NCBI GenBank assembly: GCA_047633175.1
Contig: JBLIEQ010000015.1
Coordinates: forward strand, 1 to 64,000
Direction: 5' to 3'
DNA length: 64,000 nt
DNA from: Motiliproteus sp047633175
GTDB lineage: Bacteria > Pseudomonadota > Gammaproteobacteria > Pseudomonadales > Balneatricaceae
Shown here: one piece after another, positions 8,149-16,676 of the stretch
Layout of the letters: each line of letters opens with the position of its first letter
Position numbering within the stretch: the first letter of the stretch is position 1
Translations under genes and position numbers: made by a program
Notes under the pieces: generated by a model
The model's input: the letters and a program-made list of their open reading frames with translations, nothing else
The model's database searches: none
What the model was told of the DNA's origin: nothing

Positions 8149-8922
8149 CTATTCGTAATCATGTTTCATCTGCCAGTCCCGGTCCGGATCAAGTTCATTC
8201 TCCTTGGGCTGGGCTGCAGCGACCAATGCCGCGGCCTTGTCTCTTTGGGTCTTGAGCCGTTCCTTGAGCTGTTGCACTTTTGACTGTAGGTAGCTTATAC
8301 GCTGCGTGAACTCTGACTGAGTATTGATCTTCAGAAGTTTTCTAAGGCAGTTGCTGTAACTGTCGAGTGCAACTTTAAGCGTGCTCTCCTTTTTCTCCGC
8401 ATTCTGTGCGCCAATCAGGGCAATATCGATGCTGATCAGTTCAAACATGATTTTGCCTTGGTTGACGTATTTGACAGCGCTGGGCTTGTCCAGGGTACCG
8501 TCTTTGTTCATCTCTACGATGATATTAACCAGACTCTTGATTTGATTACGGATCTCCTGGCCTGTGATCAGGTCGTCAAAGGGTGGTTTGAGCGCATCCA
8601 GCTCATTAGGAAATACCTTTTTCTTCAGCGCTTCGAGCTGCTGTAACTGGGTCCTGGCCGCGCTCTGTTTGGCGTCAAGCGCAAGCATGGCAGAGCAACT
8701 CTGATATAGCAGGCCGATAATAAACTGCCGCAGCGTGGCGGTCATATAGGGGTTGGGGACGCCGTTGATAATGCGGCTAAGGTGGCGAATGCGCTGCTGG
8801 ATAACGGTTATCTGGAGCTGCCGTTGTTTACGCGCGTTTTCAACGGACTGGGCGATAATGGCGGCGCCCACCATCACCAGGATGCCGCTCATTATCAGCG
8901 TGACGATCAAGCCGGTACTCAT
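8149..8922 (-). CDS. Unknown membrane-anchored coiled-coil protein
   Basis: A 257-residue protein not recognised. One N-terminal membrane segment (residues 3-25, GLIVTLIMSGILVMVGAAIIA) is followed by a long, charged, helical region with coiled-coil character (QRIRHLSRII, LQQLEALKKK, VQQLKERLKTQRDKAAALVAAA) and an acidic tail. AAGGTG precedes ATG 8922 at good distance, so this start is preferred over one ten codons upstream. It reads into fetB 34 bases downstream and the two may share a transcript; that does not establish a role in iron export. Confidence 0.65.
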   Translation of the reverse strand: MSTGLIVTLIMSGILVMVGAAIIAQSVENARKQRQLQITVIQQRIRHLSRIINGVPNPYMTATLRQFIIGLLYQSCSAMLALDAKQSAARTQLQQLEALKKKVFPNELDALKPPFDDLITGQEIRNQIKSLVNIIVEMNKDGTLDKPSAVKYVNQGKIMFELISIDIALIGAQNAEKKESTLKVALDSYSNCLRKLLKINTQSEFTQRISYLQSKVQQLKERLKTQRDKAAALVAAAQPKENELDPDRDWQMKHDYE

Positions 8923-9088
8923 TGGGACACCTTCTGGATAAAAAGCCAACAATAGCTTGATACTTTAGATCCATCAATCACTCAATACGCAGGCTTGCCA
9001 TCGTGGTGGCTAGGGCGCGTTTTATCGCCTGCAACCTGTGTTGGAGTCGCTAATTGCGAGATAACTGTAAAAAAGGTTCAACCTTCGC

Positions 9089-9117
9089 TTGACGGTTTTT
9101 TTGTAAATCCCTATTAT
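9089..9117 (+). promoter_or_regulatory. Strong sigma-70 promoter of the Glu-Gly tRNA genes
   Basis: TTGACG (9089-9094) and TATTAT (9112-9117) are 17 bases apart, followed by a GC-rich discriminator (CGCGCC). This is typical of growth-rate and stringently controlled stable RNA promoters. Transcription would begin near 9124, about 33 bases before the first tRNA. Confidence 0.85.
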
Positions 9118-9156
9118 ACGCGCCTCCTTTGTTGCAGATTACAGAGGAGTTACGAC

Positions 9157-9232
9157 GTCCCATTCGTCTAGTGGTCCAGGACACTGCCCTTTCACGGCAG
9201 TAACAGGGGTTCGAACCCCCTATGGGACGCCA
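9157..9232 (+). tRNA. tRNA-Glu(TTC), copy 1
   Basis: A 76-nt cloverleaf with acceptor GTCCCAT/ATGGGAC, anticodon loop CTTTCAC (anticodon TTC), T-loop TTCGAAC and encoded CCA. It is the first of two Glu-Gly pairs that probably share one precursor. Confidence 0.97.
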
Positions 9233-9259
9233 ATTCAGATCAGTTTAAGGGTCTGCGGT

Positions 9260-9335
9260 GCGGGAATAGCTCAGTTGGTAGAGCGCAACCTTGCCAAGGT
9301 TGAGGTCGCCGGTTCGAATCCGGTTTCCCGCTCCA
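9260..9335 (+). tRNA. tRNA-Gly(GCC), copy 1
   Basis: A 76-nt cloverleaf with acceptor GCGGGAA/TTCCCGC, anticodon loop TTGCCAA (GCC) and encoded CCA. It follows tRNA-Glu by 27 bases. Confidence 0.97.
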
Positions 9336-9365
9336 ATTTTTATGTATTACTTTTTGTATTAATGT

Positions 9366-9441
9366 GTCCCATTCGTCTAGTGGTCCAGGACACTGCCCTT
9401 TCACGGCAGTAACAGGGGTTCGAACCCCCTATGGGACGCCA
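9366..9441 (+). tRNA. tRNA-Glu(TTC), copy 2
   Basis: Identical in sequence to the first tRNA-Glu, including encoded CCA, at an offset of 209 bases. The flanking spacers differ from those of the first copy. Confidence 0.97.
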
Positions 9442-9476
9442 TCTTTTCAGGATCAGTTGTTAAACTGACCTGTGTC

Positions 9477-9552
9477 GCGGGAATAGCTCAGTTGGTAGAG
9501 CGCAACCTTGCCAAGGTTGAGGTCGCCGGTTCGAATCCGGTTTCCCGCTCCA
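9477..9552 (+). tRNA. tRNA-Gly(GCC), copy 2
   Basis: Identical to the first tRNA-Gly, including encoded CCA. It ends the four-tRNA cluster; no convincing terminator hairpin is seen in the 130 bases that follow. Confidence 0.97.
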
Positions 9553-9686
9553 AGTTAGACAACCTCCATACCCTCTTTTGATCTCGAATAGCTCCCTCCT
9601 GTGTTTAAAACAGGTCGCTAGCGGCTACGCTACTTCTTTGTCTCTATTTTTTCTATTTTCTAGATAATTGCCCGCTATGTCCGATT

Positions 9687-9995
9687 TCAGTGCAGCTCAG
9701 ACATGGCACTAAACTCATCCATCTCCTCGTCACTAAGAAAATGCAGACAGCTGCCGCCGAGCTGCCACAGCAGCAGACGCGGCACCAGGTGGCTCAGATT
9801 AGGGTGTAGCGTGATCAGGTCGGATATCGCATCCTGCGCCAAGTGGTTATACTCCTCGGCGTTATCGATCATCTCGAAAATAACAGCAAAGCGGTTATTG
9901 ATGTTTTCTGCAGAGTCAGTGCTGTTGATCTTTTCCAGGGCCTGTTGTAGCTGGCTGAGAAGGGTTTGCAGGGTGCTGCGAATGCTGGAATCCAT
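9687..9995 (-). CDS. Small acidic protein, PA2817-like
   Basis: A 102-residue cytoplasmic protein with no membrane segment or known catalytic motif. The sequence is helical and acidic, with LHPNLSHLVPRLLLWQLGGSCLHFLSDEEMDEF near the C-terminus. It resembles the uncharacterised Pseudomonas PA2817 group, which is also found near a YadG/YadH-type ABC transporter; this is from memory and moderately certain. It is divergent from the ABC transporter genes that follow. No function can be proposed. Confidence 0.6.
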   Translation of the reverse strand: MDSSIRSTLQTLLSQLQQALEKINSTDSAENINNRFAVIFEMIDNAEEYNHLAQDAISDLITLHPNLSHLVPRLLLWQLGGSCLHFLSDEEMDEFSAMSELH

Positions 9996-10142
9996 AGGGG
10001 TTTATCGTCTCAAAGGGTTGAGGAGATTGAAGGAGCCTTAGTATGCCAGTGATTGGACAAGATAGAATCACGACCGATACCCTTATTATCGAGTCCTTTG
10101 TTGTGCGCCAGTCATTACATTATCTTTTATCAGGAACAACTT

Positions 10143-11066
10143 ATGCTTCAGGCACTCTCCGTTCGGGGATTGAAAAAAACCTACGCGAACGGCTTTCAAG
10201 CCCTTAAAGGGATAGATCTGGATGTGCAGCAGGGTGACTTCTTCGCCCTGCTGGGGCCTAACGGTGCGGGGAAGTCGACCTGCCTGGGGATCGTATCTAC
10301 CCTGATTAACAAGAGTGCGGGAAGCGTGAGTGTGTTCGGCCATGATGTCGATGCCGACCCTGTTGCGGCCAAGAAGCTGATGGGGGTCGTGCCGCAGGAG
10401 TTTAACTTCAATCAGTTTGAGAAGGTGCGCGATATCCTCGTCACTCAGGGCGGCTACTATGGTATGCCTGAGGCGGAGGCGCGCGCCAGCGCCGATCACT
10501 ACCTCAAGGCTCTGGGGCTTTGGGACAAGCGCGATACGGTGTCAAGGATGCTCTCAGGGGGGATGAAACGGCGCCTGATGATCGCCCGGGCCCTGATTCA
10601 TCAACCTCAGCTGCTGATCCTCGATGAGCCTACCGCCGGTGTCGATATTGAGCTACGCCGCTCGATGTGGACGTTCCTGGAGAAGATCAATGCGGCCGGG
10701 ACCACGATTATTCTTACCACGCACTATCTGGAAGAGGCGGAGAGCCTGTGTCGCCATATAGCGATCATCGATCGTGGCGAGATTCGGGCTAACTCCAGCA
10801 AGCGCGAGCTGCTACGCCAGCTGACCAGTGAGACCTTTATGCTGGATCTGGCGCGCCCCTTAACCGGCGTCCCACCCCTGGATGGCTATCTAGCCGAGCT
10901 GGAAGGTGACCGTACCCTGATCGTCGAGGTCGAGAAGCAACAGGGTCTGAGCGGCGTCTTCGCTCAATTACAGCGGCAGGGCATCGAAGTGGCGAGTATG
11001 CGCAATAAAACCAACCGACTCGAGGAGCTATTTGTGCGCCTGGTCGAAAAGAATCTGGAGAGTTAA
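10143..11066 (+). CDS. yadG: ABC-2 type exporter, ATP-binding subunit (YadG-like)
   Basis: A 307-residue ABC ATPase. Walker A is GPNGAGKST (38-46), the signature is LSGGMKRRLMIARALIHQP, and Walker B is LLILDEPTAGVD, followed by the H-loop TTHYLEEAE. It pairs with the ABC-2 permease encoded three bases downstream, and together they resemble E. coli YadGH and the NodIJ/CcmA-like exporters. The substrate is not known. ATG 10143 has AGGA 9 bases upstream; the longer upstream frame has no ribosome site. Confidence 0.9.
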   Translation: MLQALSVRGLKKTYANGFQALKGIDLDVQQGDFFALLGPNGAGKSTCLGIVSTLINKSAGSVSVFGHDVDADPVAAKKLMGVVPQEFNFNQFEKVRDILVTQGGYYGMPEAEARASADHYLKALGLWDKRDTVSRMLSGGMKRRLMIARALIHQPQLLILDEPTAGVDIELRRSMWTFLEKINAAGTTIILTTHYLEEAESLCRHIAIIDRGEIRANSSKRELLRQLTSETFMLDLARPLTGVPPLDGYLAELEGDRTLIVEVEKQQGLSGVFAQLQRQGIEVASMRNKTNRLEELFVRLVEKNLES

Positions 11067-11069
11067 CGC

Positions 11070-11843
11070 GTGCGAACCCATGACCATTACATCGCCCTGC
11101 GCACCATCGTGCATAAAGAGATCCGCCGTTTTTTGCGGATCTGGATGCAGACGCTGCTGCCACCTGCGATCACCATGACCCTGTATTTTATTATCTTCGG
11201 TAACCTGATCGGCTCACGGATCGGCGAGATGGGCGGTTTTGGCTATATGGAGTTTATTGTTCCCGGGCTGATTATGATGTCGGTGATCACCAACTCCTAT
11301 GGCAACGTCGTCTCGTCGTTTTACGGCGCTAAATTCCAACGTAATATTGAAGAGATGATGGTCGCTCCCGTGCCGCCATCGATCATCCTGATCGGCTTCG
11401 TGCTGGGCGGTGTGGCGCGTGGCCTGGGTGTCGGTGTGATCGTTACCTGTCTGTCGCTGTTTTTCACCGATCTGCATGTTTATAACCTGGCCGTGATGGT
11501 GGCGGTGGTATTCTTGACTGCGATCGCGTTCGCGCTCGGTGGCTTTATCAACGCCATCTATGCCAACAGCTTCGATGATATCTCTATCATTCCGGTGTTC
11601 GTGCTGACCCCTCTGACCTATCTGGGTGGGGTGTTTTATTCCATTCAGTTGTTGCCGGAATTCTGGCAGCAGGTGTCGCAGTTGAATCCCATTCTGTATA
11701 TGGTCAACACCTTCCGTTACGGCATTTTAGGGGTTAGTGATATCGACCTGAGGCTGGCGTTTGCTATCATCCTGCTCTTTATCGCCGCACTGTACAGCTA
11801 TGCGCTTCATCTGCTGCGCACGGGTAAAGGTATTCGAAGCTAA
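11070..11843 (+). CDS. yadH: ABC-2 type exporter, permease subunit (YadH-like)
   Basis: A 257-residue inner-membrane permease with six predicted membrane segments, of the ABC-2 family. EFIVPGLIMMSVITNSYGNVVSSFYGAKFQRNIEEMMVAPVP is the typical cytoplasmic loop region contacting the ATPase. It starts with GTG 3 bases after the ATPase stop, with GGAG inside the end of the upstream gene, so the two are translationally coupled. Confidence 0.9.
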   Translation: MRTHDHYIALRTIVHKEIRRFLRIWMQTLLPPAITMTLYFIIFGNLIGSRIGEMGGFGYMEFIVPGLIMMSVITNSYGNVVSSFYGAKFQRNIEEMMVAPVPPSIILIGFVLGGVARGLGVGVIVTCLSLFFTDLHVYNLAVMVAVVFLTAIAFALGGFINAIYANSFDDISIIPVFVLTPLTYLGGVFYSIQLLPEFWQQVSQLNPILYMVNTFRYGILGVSDIDLRLAFAIILLFIAALYSYALHLLRTGKGIRS

Positions 11844-11845
11844 TC

Positions 11846-12661
11846 ATGAATGATCATCTGAAGAACGCCCCGCTGGGGCAGAGTACCAGCTATGTCTGCG
11901 AATATGATCCCAAACAACTGTTTGCGATCCCCCGGGCGAATAATTGGCAGGGGCGCGGCTATGTTAAGGCGCCTTTTCGGGGCTGCGATCTCTGGAATGC
12001 CTACGAACTCTCCTGGTTAAACCTTCGAGGCCTGCCTCAGGTGGCGATGGCGGAGTTTCGTTTTTCGTGCGAGTCGCCCAACATCATCGAATCGAAATCG
12101 TTCAAGCTGTATCTGAACTCGTTTAACCTCAGTCGCTTTGCCTCGGCGGATCAGGTGCGTCAGCATCTGCTCGAAGATCTGAGCGAGGTGGCCGGAGCGC
12201 CGGTGACCGTGGCGATTCAGTCGCTGGAGGCGTCCGCCCGCATCGATCAGCTCAAGGGCGAGTGCCTAGATCAGCTGGATGTCGAGATAGAGCATTATCA
12301 GCCGGCCCCGCAGTTGTTGCGAACGATTGAGGGAGATCGGGTTGAAGCCCAGCTTTACAGTCATCTGCTCAAATCCAACTGTCCGGTCACCGGGCAACCC
12401 GACTGGGCCAGTATTCAGATCGATTATCGTGGCGCTCCGATTGATAAAGAGGGGCTGCTAAAATATCTGGTCTCTTATCGTGAACAGGGGGACTTTCATG
12501 AGCAGTGCGTGGAGCAGATCTTTCTCGATATTCTCGACCGTTGCCAGCCGGAGCAGCTCAGCGTGTATGCGCGCTATCTGCGTCGCGGCGGTTTGGATAT
12601 CAATCCCTTCCGCAGCACCGAAGCCTTCGCACCTGACAATATTCGGCTTGTTCGCCAATAG
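11846..12661 (+). CDS. queF: NADPH-dependent 7-cyano-7-deazaguanine reductase QueF
   Basis: A 271-residue long-form (type II) QueF, which reduces preQ0 to preQ1 in queuosine biosynthesis. The nitrile-attacking cysteine is C179 in SNCPVTGQPDWA, with D186 as the acid. The substrate/NADPH signature ESKSFKLYLNSFN is at 82-94. It begins 2 bases after the permease stop and is probably in the same operon. QueC, acting earlier in the same pathway, is encoded near 59.5 kb. The stop codon starts a 13-bp tandem repeat. Confidence 0.95.
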   Translation: MNDHLKNAPLGQSTSYVCEYDPKQLFAIPRANNWQGRGYVKAPFRGCDLWNAYELSWLNLRGLPQVAMAEFRFSCESPNIIESKSFKLYLNSFNLSRFASADQVRQHLLEDLSEVAGAPVTVAIQSLEASARIDQLKGECLDQLDVEIEHYQPAPQLLRTIEGDRVEAQLYSHLLKSNCPVTGQPDWASIQIDYRGAPIDKEGLLKYLVSYREQGDFHEQCVEQIFLDILDRCQPEQLSVYARYLRRGGLDINPFRSTEAFAPDNIRLVRQ

Positions 12662-12712
12662 AGAACGTCAATAGAGAACGTCAATAGAGAGCGTCAATAG
12701 AGAGCGGCCATA
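12661..12712. repeat. Four 13-bp tandem repeats after queF
   Basis: Units GAGAACGTCAATA, GAGAACGTCAATA, GAGAGCGTCAATA and GAGAGCGGCCATA follow each other from the last base of the queF stop codon. The preceding CCAATA suggests that the array grew from the gene end. Confidence 0.9.
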
Positions 12713-12800
12713 GAACAGCCGCAATGTCATAAGACCCAGTTACCCTGGTGTAAGCCACTACAGGCTCACTCATCACCGAGTACTACGCAGGAGTTATTTA

Positions 12801-13367
12801 ATGGATGCACTGGAACTGATGCAGCAGCGGGTTTCGTCCCCGCAGCTTGGAGATCAGCCGCCGACACCGGCACAGCTGGCGCGGATGTTCGATGCCGCGC
12901 TGCGAGCTCCCGATCATGCCGGCTTACACCCCTGGCGATTTCTGACCGTGGCTGGGGATGACCGGATTCAGCTGGGTGAGCTCTTTCTGCAGGCAGGCCT
13001 AGCGGCCGATCCGGCGATGATCGATGCCAGGCGCGCTAAGCTCCGCGCGATGCCCCTGCGTGCGCCTCTGGTCGTTATAGTGGTCGGTTGCACTCAGGAC
13101 CATCCCAAGGTGCCGGTTATTGAACAGCAGCTCTCCGCCGGAGTTGCGACCCAGAATCTGCTATTGGCGGCCTTTGCTCAGGGGGTCGGCGGCATGTGGC
13201 GGACCGGTGATATGGCCTATAGCCCCCTTGTCATGAAAGGCCTGGGACTGGCCGAAAACGAGCAGCTGATCGGTTTTGTCTACCTGGGATCGCAGCCCGA
13301 GCGGATCAAAAAAGTTCAGCTTATGGATGCTGCCGATTTTGTTCAGAGTTGGCCTTCGACCTCTTGA
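12801..13367 (+). CDS. Nitroreductase family protein (YdjA-like)
   Basis: A 188-residue FMN-dependent nitroreductase-fold protein. R9-V-S resembles the phosphate-binding RxSxR start of the family. AALRAPDHAGLHPWRFLTVAG (about 32-52) and GVGGMWRTG (about 131-139) match the YdjA subfamily, the smallest nitroreductases. It probably uses NAD(P)H to reduce an unknown nitro, quinone or similar substrate in the cytoplasm. CAGGAG lies 7 bases before ATG 12801. Confidence 0.87.
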   Translation: MDALELMQQRVSSPQLGDQPPTPAQLARMFDAALRAPDHAGLHPWRFLTVAGDDRIQLGELFLQAGLAADPAMIDARRAKLRAMPLRAPLVVIVVGCTQDHPKVPVIEQQLSAGVATQNLLLAAFAQGVGGMWRTGDMAYSPLVMKGLGLAENEQLIGFVYLGSQPERIKKVQLMDAADFVQSWPSTS

Positions 13368-13406
13368 TGGACTTGGCTTGATATAAAGAAGGAAGAGGAG
13401 ACCATC

Positions 13407-13883
13407 TTGGCTACCGCAGATTCAGCACGTATTGAGGCCTTTGAGCAGAAGATCTTCGAGCAGATCCCGTTGACACGTCACCTGGGATTTACACGGATCG
13501 ATTATGACGGCAAGGACCTGGCGTTCGAACTTTCACTGGCGCCCAATCACAACGACAAGGGGACCGCTTTTGCCGGCGCCCTGAGTGCCGCCGCCAATCT
13601 CTGTGGTTGGGGCGCGATCACGCTGCTGCTTGAGGAGGAGGAGAAAGCCTACGATGTCGTGATCCGTGATAGTCGGCTGGAGTATCTCCTGCCGGTAACC
13701 GAGGATTTTCGAATGCGGGCGCAGCTGCCTGAACAGTCGCAGCTTGACGCCTTTGTAGAGCGTCTGCGCGTGCGCGGCAAGGCCAGGATTGATCTGGAGG
13801 TCGAGCTGCTGGAACGGGGGAAGCTATGCTTCAAACTGAGTGGCAGCTATGTTGCGCTGGAGAGAAAACGCGCGTTGCCCTGA
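13407..13883 (+). CDS. YiiD_C-type thioesterase (hot-dog fold) protein
   Basis: A 158-residue protein matching the putative thioesterase domain found at the C-terminus of YiiD. Features are PLTRHLGF, NHNDKGTAFAGALSAAANLCGWGAI (family core), and RDSRLEYLLPVTEDF. It may hydrolyse acyl-CoA or acyl-ACP; the substrate is unknown. Translation probably begins at TTG 13407, because a very good ribosome site (GGAAGAGGAG) ends 6 bases before it and no ATG fits. It lies 39 bases after the nitroreductase gene on the same strand. Confidence 0.8.
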   Translation: MATADSARIEAFEQKIFEQIPLTRHLGFTRIDYDGKDLAFELSLAPNHNDKGTAFAGALSAAANLCGWGAITLLLEEEEKAYDVVIRDSRLEYLLPVTEDFRMRAQLPEQSQLDAFVERLRVRGKARIDLEVELLERGKLCFKLSGSYVALERKRALP

Positions 13884-13993
13884 GGGGATTACTTTTAATC
13901 CGCTAGCTGCGACATCCCCGGGATGCTAAGAGGGGGCCGCTGGATCGGCTTTTTTTTAAAATAAACGAATGCGCTCAAGGATGCTCGTGACCG

Positions 13994-15124
13994 ATGAACT
14001 GTCTGTTTAAAAAATTCCCCTGGTTCGCGGCGTTGGCTAAGCGAGGGCTGTTGCAGCAGCTGTTTTCCCGGCGCACTCATGGGTTTGGTTTCAGTACGGT
14101 CCGTGCGCATTATATCAATAGCCGGGTGCGGTTGTTGGCGCTTCTGTTCGCTATCCTGACGCCGCTGTGGATTCCCATAGACTACGTTCTGCTTGAAGGG
14201 GAGCAGTTTCAGCAGATAGCGGTGGTTCGATTGCTGTTCTCGTTAAGTTTGTTGCTCTTATCAGCGACGCCCGGAGCAGGTGTTCGGCTGTATCAGGCAC
14301 AGCGGCGGCTGGTGATACTGATGGCGCTGCCGGCGCTGTTGCATCTGCTGCTGCAGTACATGTTAGTCGGTGCCACGGCTAGTGATTTTTTAGTCTGTTA
14401 TACCTTCTTACCCTTTTTGATTATCGCCATGCACTGTATCTTCCCTTTGACGCTGAAGGAGGGGGCCGGTCTGAGCCTGTTCACCATCACGGTGTTGTCA
14501 CTTGGCGAGTTGTTTTGGGGCAGGTTGCTGAGTGCCAGAGGCCTGGCAGATCTGTGGTTGATGGTGCTGATCATGGGAGTGGCGGTCTGGGCGCAGTTAT
14601 CACAGCTGCATATGCAATTAAGACTGTTTAACGAGGCAACCATCGACCCGCTGACCGGGTTGCTTAATCGCCGCACCCTGATGAAACAGCTTAATCACGT
14701 TCAGCGGCAGTCCTTGCGCACCGGCAGGCCAGTTTCACTGCTGATGATGGATCTGGACCATTTTAAACAGGTTAATGACCGCTATGGGCATCAGGGCGGT
14801 GATCGGGTGTTGGAGCAGTTTGCCAAGATCTTGCAGCAGATGGTGCGCAGTTCCGATTATGTTTCCCGCTTCGGCGGTGAGGAATTTTTGCTGGTGCTGC
14901 CGGAGACTCGCCAGGAAGATGCGCTGCGGCTAGCGGAGCGTATCCTCGCCAGCTGCCGTTCGGCCGGGGTGATCCTGGATGACCAGAGAGAGATTCTTTA
15001 TAGCGTCAGTATCGGGGTCGGGCGGGTGGATGCTGAGGTTCCGGTAGAAACCAGTCTGAGCCTTGCGGATGCGGCCCTGTATAAGGCCAAGGCTCAGGGG
15101 CGGGATCGCGCAGTCATGGGTTAG
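13994..15124 (+). CDS. Membrane-bound diguanylate cyclase (GGDEF domain)
   Basis: A 376-residue protein with about five or six N-terminal membrane segments (residues 45-205) and a C-terminal GGDEF domain (about 215-375). The active site is GGEEF, so c-di-GMP synthesis is expected. RSSD, five residues before it, is an intact inhibitory I-site (RxxD). DPLTGLLNRRTL marks the domain start and DLDHFKQVNDRYGHQGGD the metal and substrate region. The first 30 residues are not clearly membrane or signal. The ribosome site before ATG 13994 is poor (AAGG, 13 bases away). Confidence 0.92.
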   Translation: MNCLFKKFPWFAALAKRGLLQQLFSRRTHGFGFSTVRAHYINSRVRLLALLFAILTPLWIPIDYVLLEGEQFQQIAVVRLLFSLSLLLLSATPGAGVRLYQAQRRLVILMALPALLHLLLQYMLVGATASDFLVCYTFLPFLIIAMHCIFPLTLKEGAGLSLFTITVLSLGELFWGRLLSARGLADLWLMVLIMGVAVWAQLSQLHMQLRLFNEATIDPLTGLLNRRTLMKQLNHVQRQSLRTGRPVSLLMMDLDHFKQVNDRYGHQGGDRVLEQFAKILQQMVRSSDYVSRFGGEEFLLVLPETRQEDALRLAERILASCRSAGVILDDQREILYSVSIGVGRVDAEVPVETSLSLADAALYKAKAQGRDRAVMG

Positions 15125-15126
15125 AA

Positions 15127-15153
15127 AAAACCGCGCGTGATGTGCGCGGTTTA
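15127..15153. terminator. Bidirectional terminator between the GGDEF and MscS genes
   Basis: AAACCGCGC and GCGCGGTTT form a 9-bp stem around a GTGATGT loop. A and T runs flank it on both sides, so it can serve both convergent genes. Confidence 0.8.
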
Positions 15154-15157
15154 TCGG

Positions 15158-16018
15158 TTAAATACTTTCCTTGCTGCTGTTCATGCCTTGGGGATAGTGC
15201 AGATGCACATCTCTTTGCGGATAAGGTATCGATATTCCCTGCTCATCGAAGGTCAGCTTGACCTTTTCATTCATCTCGAAATAGACCCCCCAGTAATCTG
15301 CAGAGTTAACAAAGGCTCGAACGCTGAAGTTAACCGAGTTATCCGCCAGAGCCGCTAGCACGACCTGGCTTTCAGGGTCTTTGAGGATGCGGTCATCGGC
15401 CGCAACCAGCCGCTCCAGGATGGCTTTGGCTTTTTTAAGATCGTCGTCATAACCTATCCCGAAGACCATATCGACGCGGCGGACAGGGCTGAGCGAGTAG
15501 TTAATGATATTGCCGTTACTGATCGAGCCGTTGGGGATAATGACCGTCTTGCGATCGGGGGTATGCATGATCGTATTGAAGATCTGAATCTCTTTAACGG
15601 TGCCGGACAACCCCTGTGCCTCGATATAGTCGCCAATCTTATAAGGCTTAAACAGCAGAATTAAAATCCCCCCGGCAAAGTTCGACAGGCTGCCCTGTAG
15701 CGCCAGGCCTACGGCTAAGCCTGCCGCACCAAAGAGGGCAATAAAGGAGGTGGTTTCGATGCCTATCATCGAGGCCACGCTGATCAGCAGCAGGACCTTG
15801 AGTACGGTGCCCGCCAGTTTGGCCAGGAAGACAGCCAGCGTCGTTTCGATCGCTGCGCTCGTTAGCGCCCGGCTAAAGCCCTGGACCAGATAGCGTATAA
15901 GCCACAAGCCCAGCAGCAGGGTGATCAGAGCCAGGAGTATCTTGCTGCCATACAGGGTGGCGTATTCGATAAGCTGGCCTGAGTATTGATCAAGCAGTTT
16001 GATATTGAGATCTTCCAT
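15158..16018 (-). CDS. mscS: Small-conductance mechanosensitive channel, MscS family
   Basis: A 286-residue channel with three N-terminal membrane helices (about 20-45, 60-85, 88-120) and the MscS beta domain. The pore helix and beta start GLALQGSLSNFAGGILILLFKPYKIGDYIE are clear, as is VIIPNGSISNGNIINYS. It opens under membrane tension to release solutes on osmotic downshock. AAGGA lies 9 bases before ATG 16018; the TTG three codons upstream would be too close to that site. Length equals E. coli MscS (286). Confidence 0.92.
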   Translation of the reverse strand: MEDLNIKLLDQYSGQLIEYATLYGSKILLALITLLLGLWLIRYLVQGFSRALTSAAIETTLAVFLAKLAGTVLKVLLLISVASMIGIETTSFIALFGAAGLAVGLALQGSLSNFAGGILILLFKPYKIGDYIEAQGLSGTVKEIQIFNTIMHTPDRKTVIIPNGSISNGNIINYSLSPVRRVDMVFGIGYDDDLKKAKAILERLVAADDRILKDPESQVVLAALADNSVNFSVRAFVNSADYWGVYFEMNEKVKLTFDEQGISIPYPQRDVHLHYPQGMNSSKESI

Positions 16019-16251
16019 CGTTTTCAATCCTTACTCAAGCGTGTTGTAGGAAGTACGGCTGCGCCCTCGGCTCCGCATTATCTGCCGCACTATCTGCAGT
16101 GACGGCGGTGTCTTTCGCGACATCGAATTCTATCAATTAGCAGCAACAGGAGGAACACCCGGTTATCTCTTCGATCCTTGAGGGCGATGCTGGGGCAGGG
16201 GCTCATAATGCCGTACAATGCGCAGGATAACCTTGTCTCAGGAGAATCCCG

Positions 16252-16602
16252 TTGGATCCTATTATCATTTTTCTGCTTAGTGGCCTGTTTCCGATGAGCG
16301 CCGCGATTGCTGCCAGTAAATTAATGAAGCTGCCCGCCGCCGAACGCCCGGACTGGATCCAGGGTGACACCGGATTACGTAAAGTGGTGTTGCTGGGTAA
16401 TCTGTTTGGCTTGATTTTGATCGCCTCGCTCTGGTTCGGTTTTACGCATATCGTCTGGTGGATTCCGATGCTCTGTCTGGTCATCACCTTTCCGATCGTT
16501 CATGTGGTCGTTATCGAGCGCCTGTTCGGCCTGTCTAAGAGCTTTATGTTCAGTGGTGCTCTATCGCTGGCCGCGACTGGATTATTATGGCTGCATTGGT
16601 AG
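16252..16602 (+). CDS. Small integral membrane protein, unknown
   Basis: A 116-residue protein with four predicted membrane segments (about 2-20, 44-63, 66-88, 98-116) and a short polar loop (KLPAAERPDWIQGDTGLRK). It is not recognised. A good ribosome site (AGGAG, 7 bases) points to TTG 16252 as start. It is a single gene between the divergent mscS and the convergent LysR gene. Confidence 0.65.
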   Translation: MDPIIIFLLSGLFPMSAAIAASKLMKLPAAERPDWIQGDTGLRKVVLLGNLFGLILIASLWFGFTHIVWWIPMLCLVITFPIVHVVVIERLFGLSKSFMFSGALSLAATGLLWLHW

Positions 16603-16603
16603 G

Positions 16604-16676
16604 TTCAAAAGATCGTCTGCAGGCATGCGATCACAGGGCAGACTCCCACACGGCAGGCTGCTACAAGACAGGCTCC
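16604..16676. repeat. REP-like repeat, GCAGGC..CTCCCACA type
   Basis: AAAAGATCGTCTGCAGGCATG followed by CAGACTCCCACACGGCAGGC and GACAGGCTCCTG resembles the repeats at 574-606 and 60350-60419. The right end runs into the last codons of the LysR gene. Confidence 0.6.

Noticed and set aside
12661..12712. Possible CRISPR-like array
   Set aside because: The units are 13 bp and contiguous without spacers; no cas genes are present. It is a simple tandem repeat.
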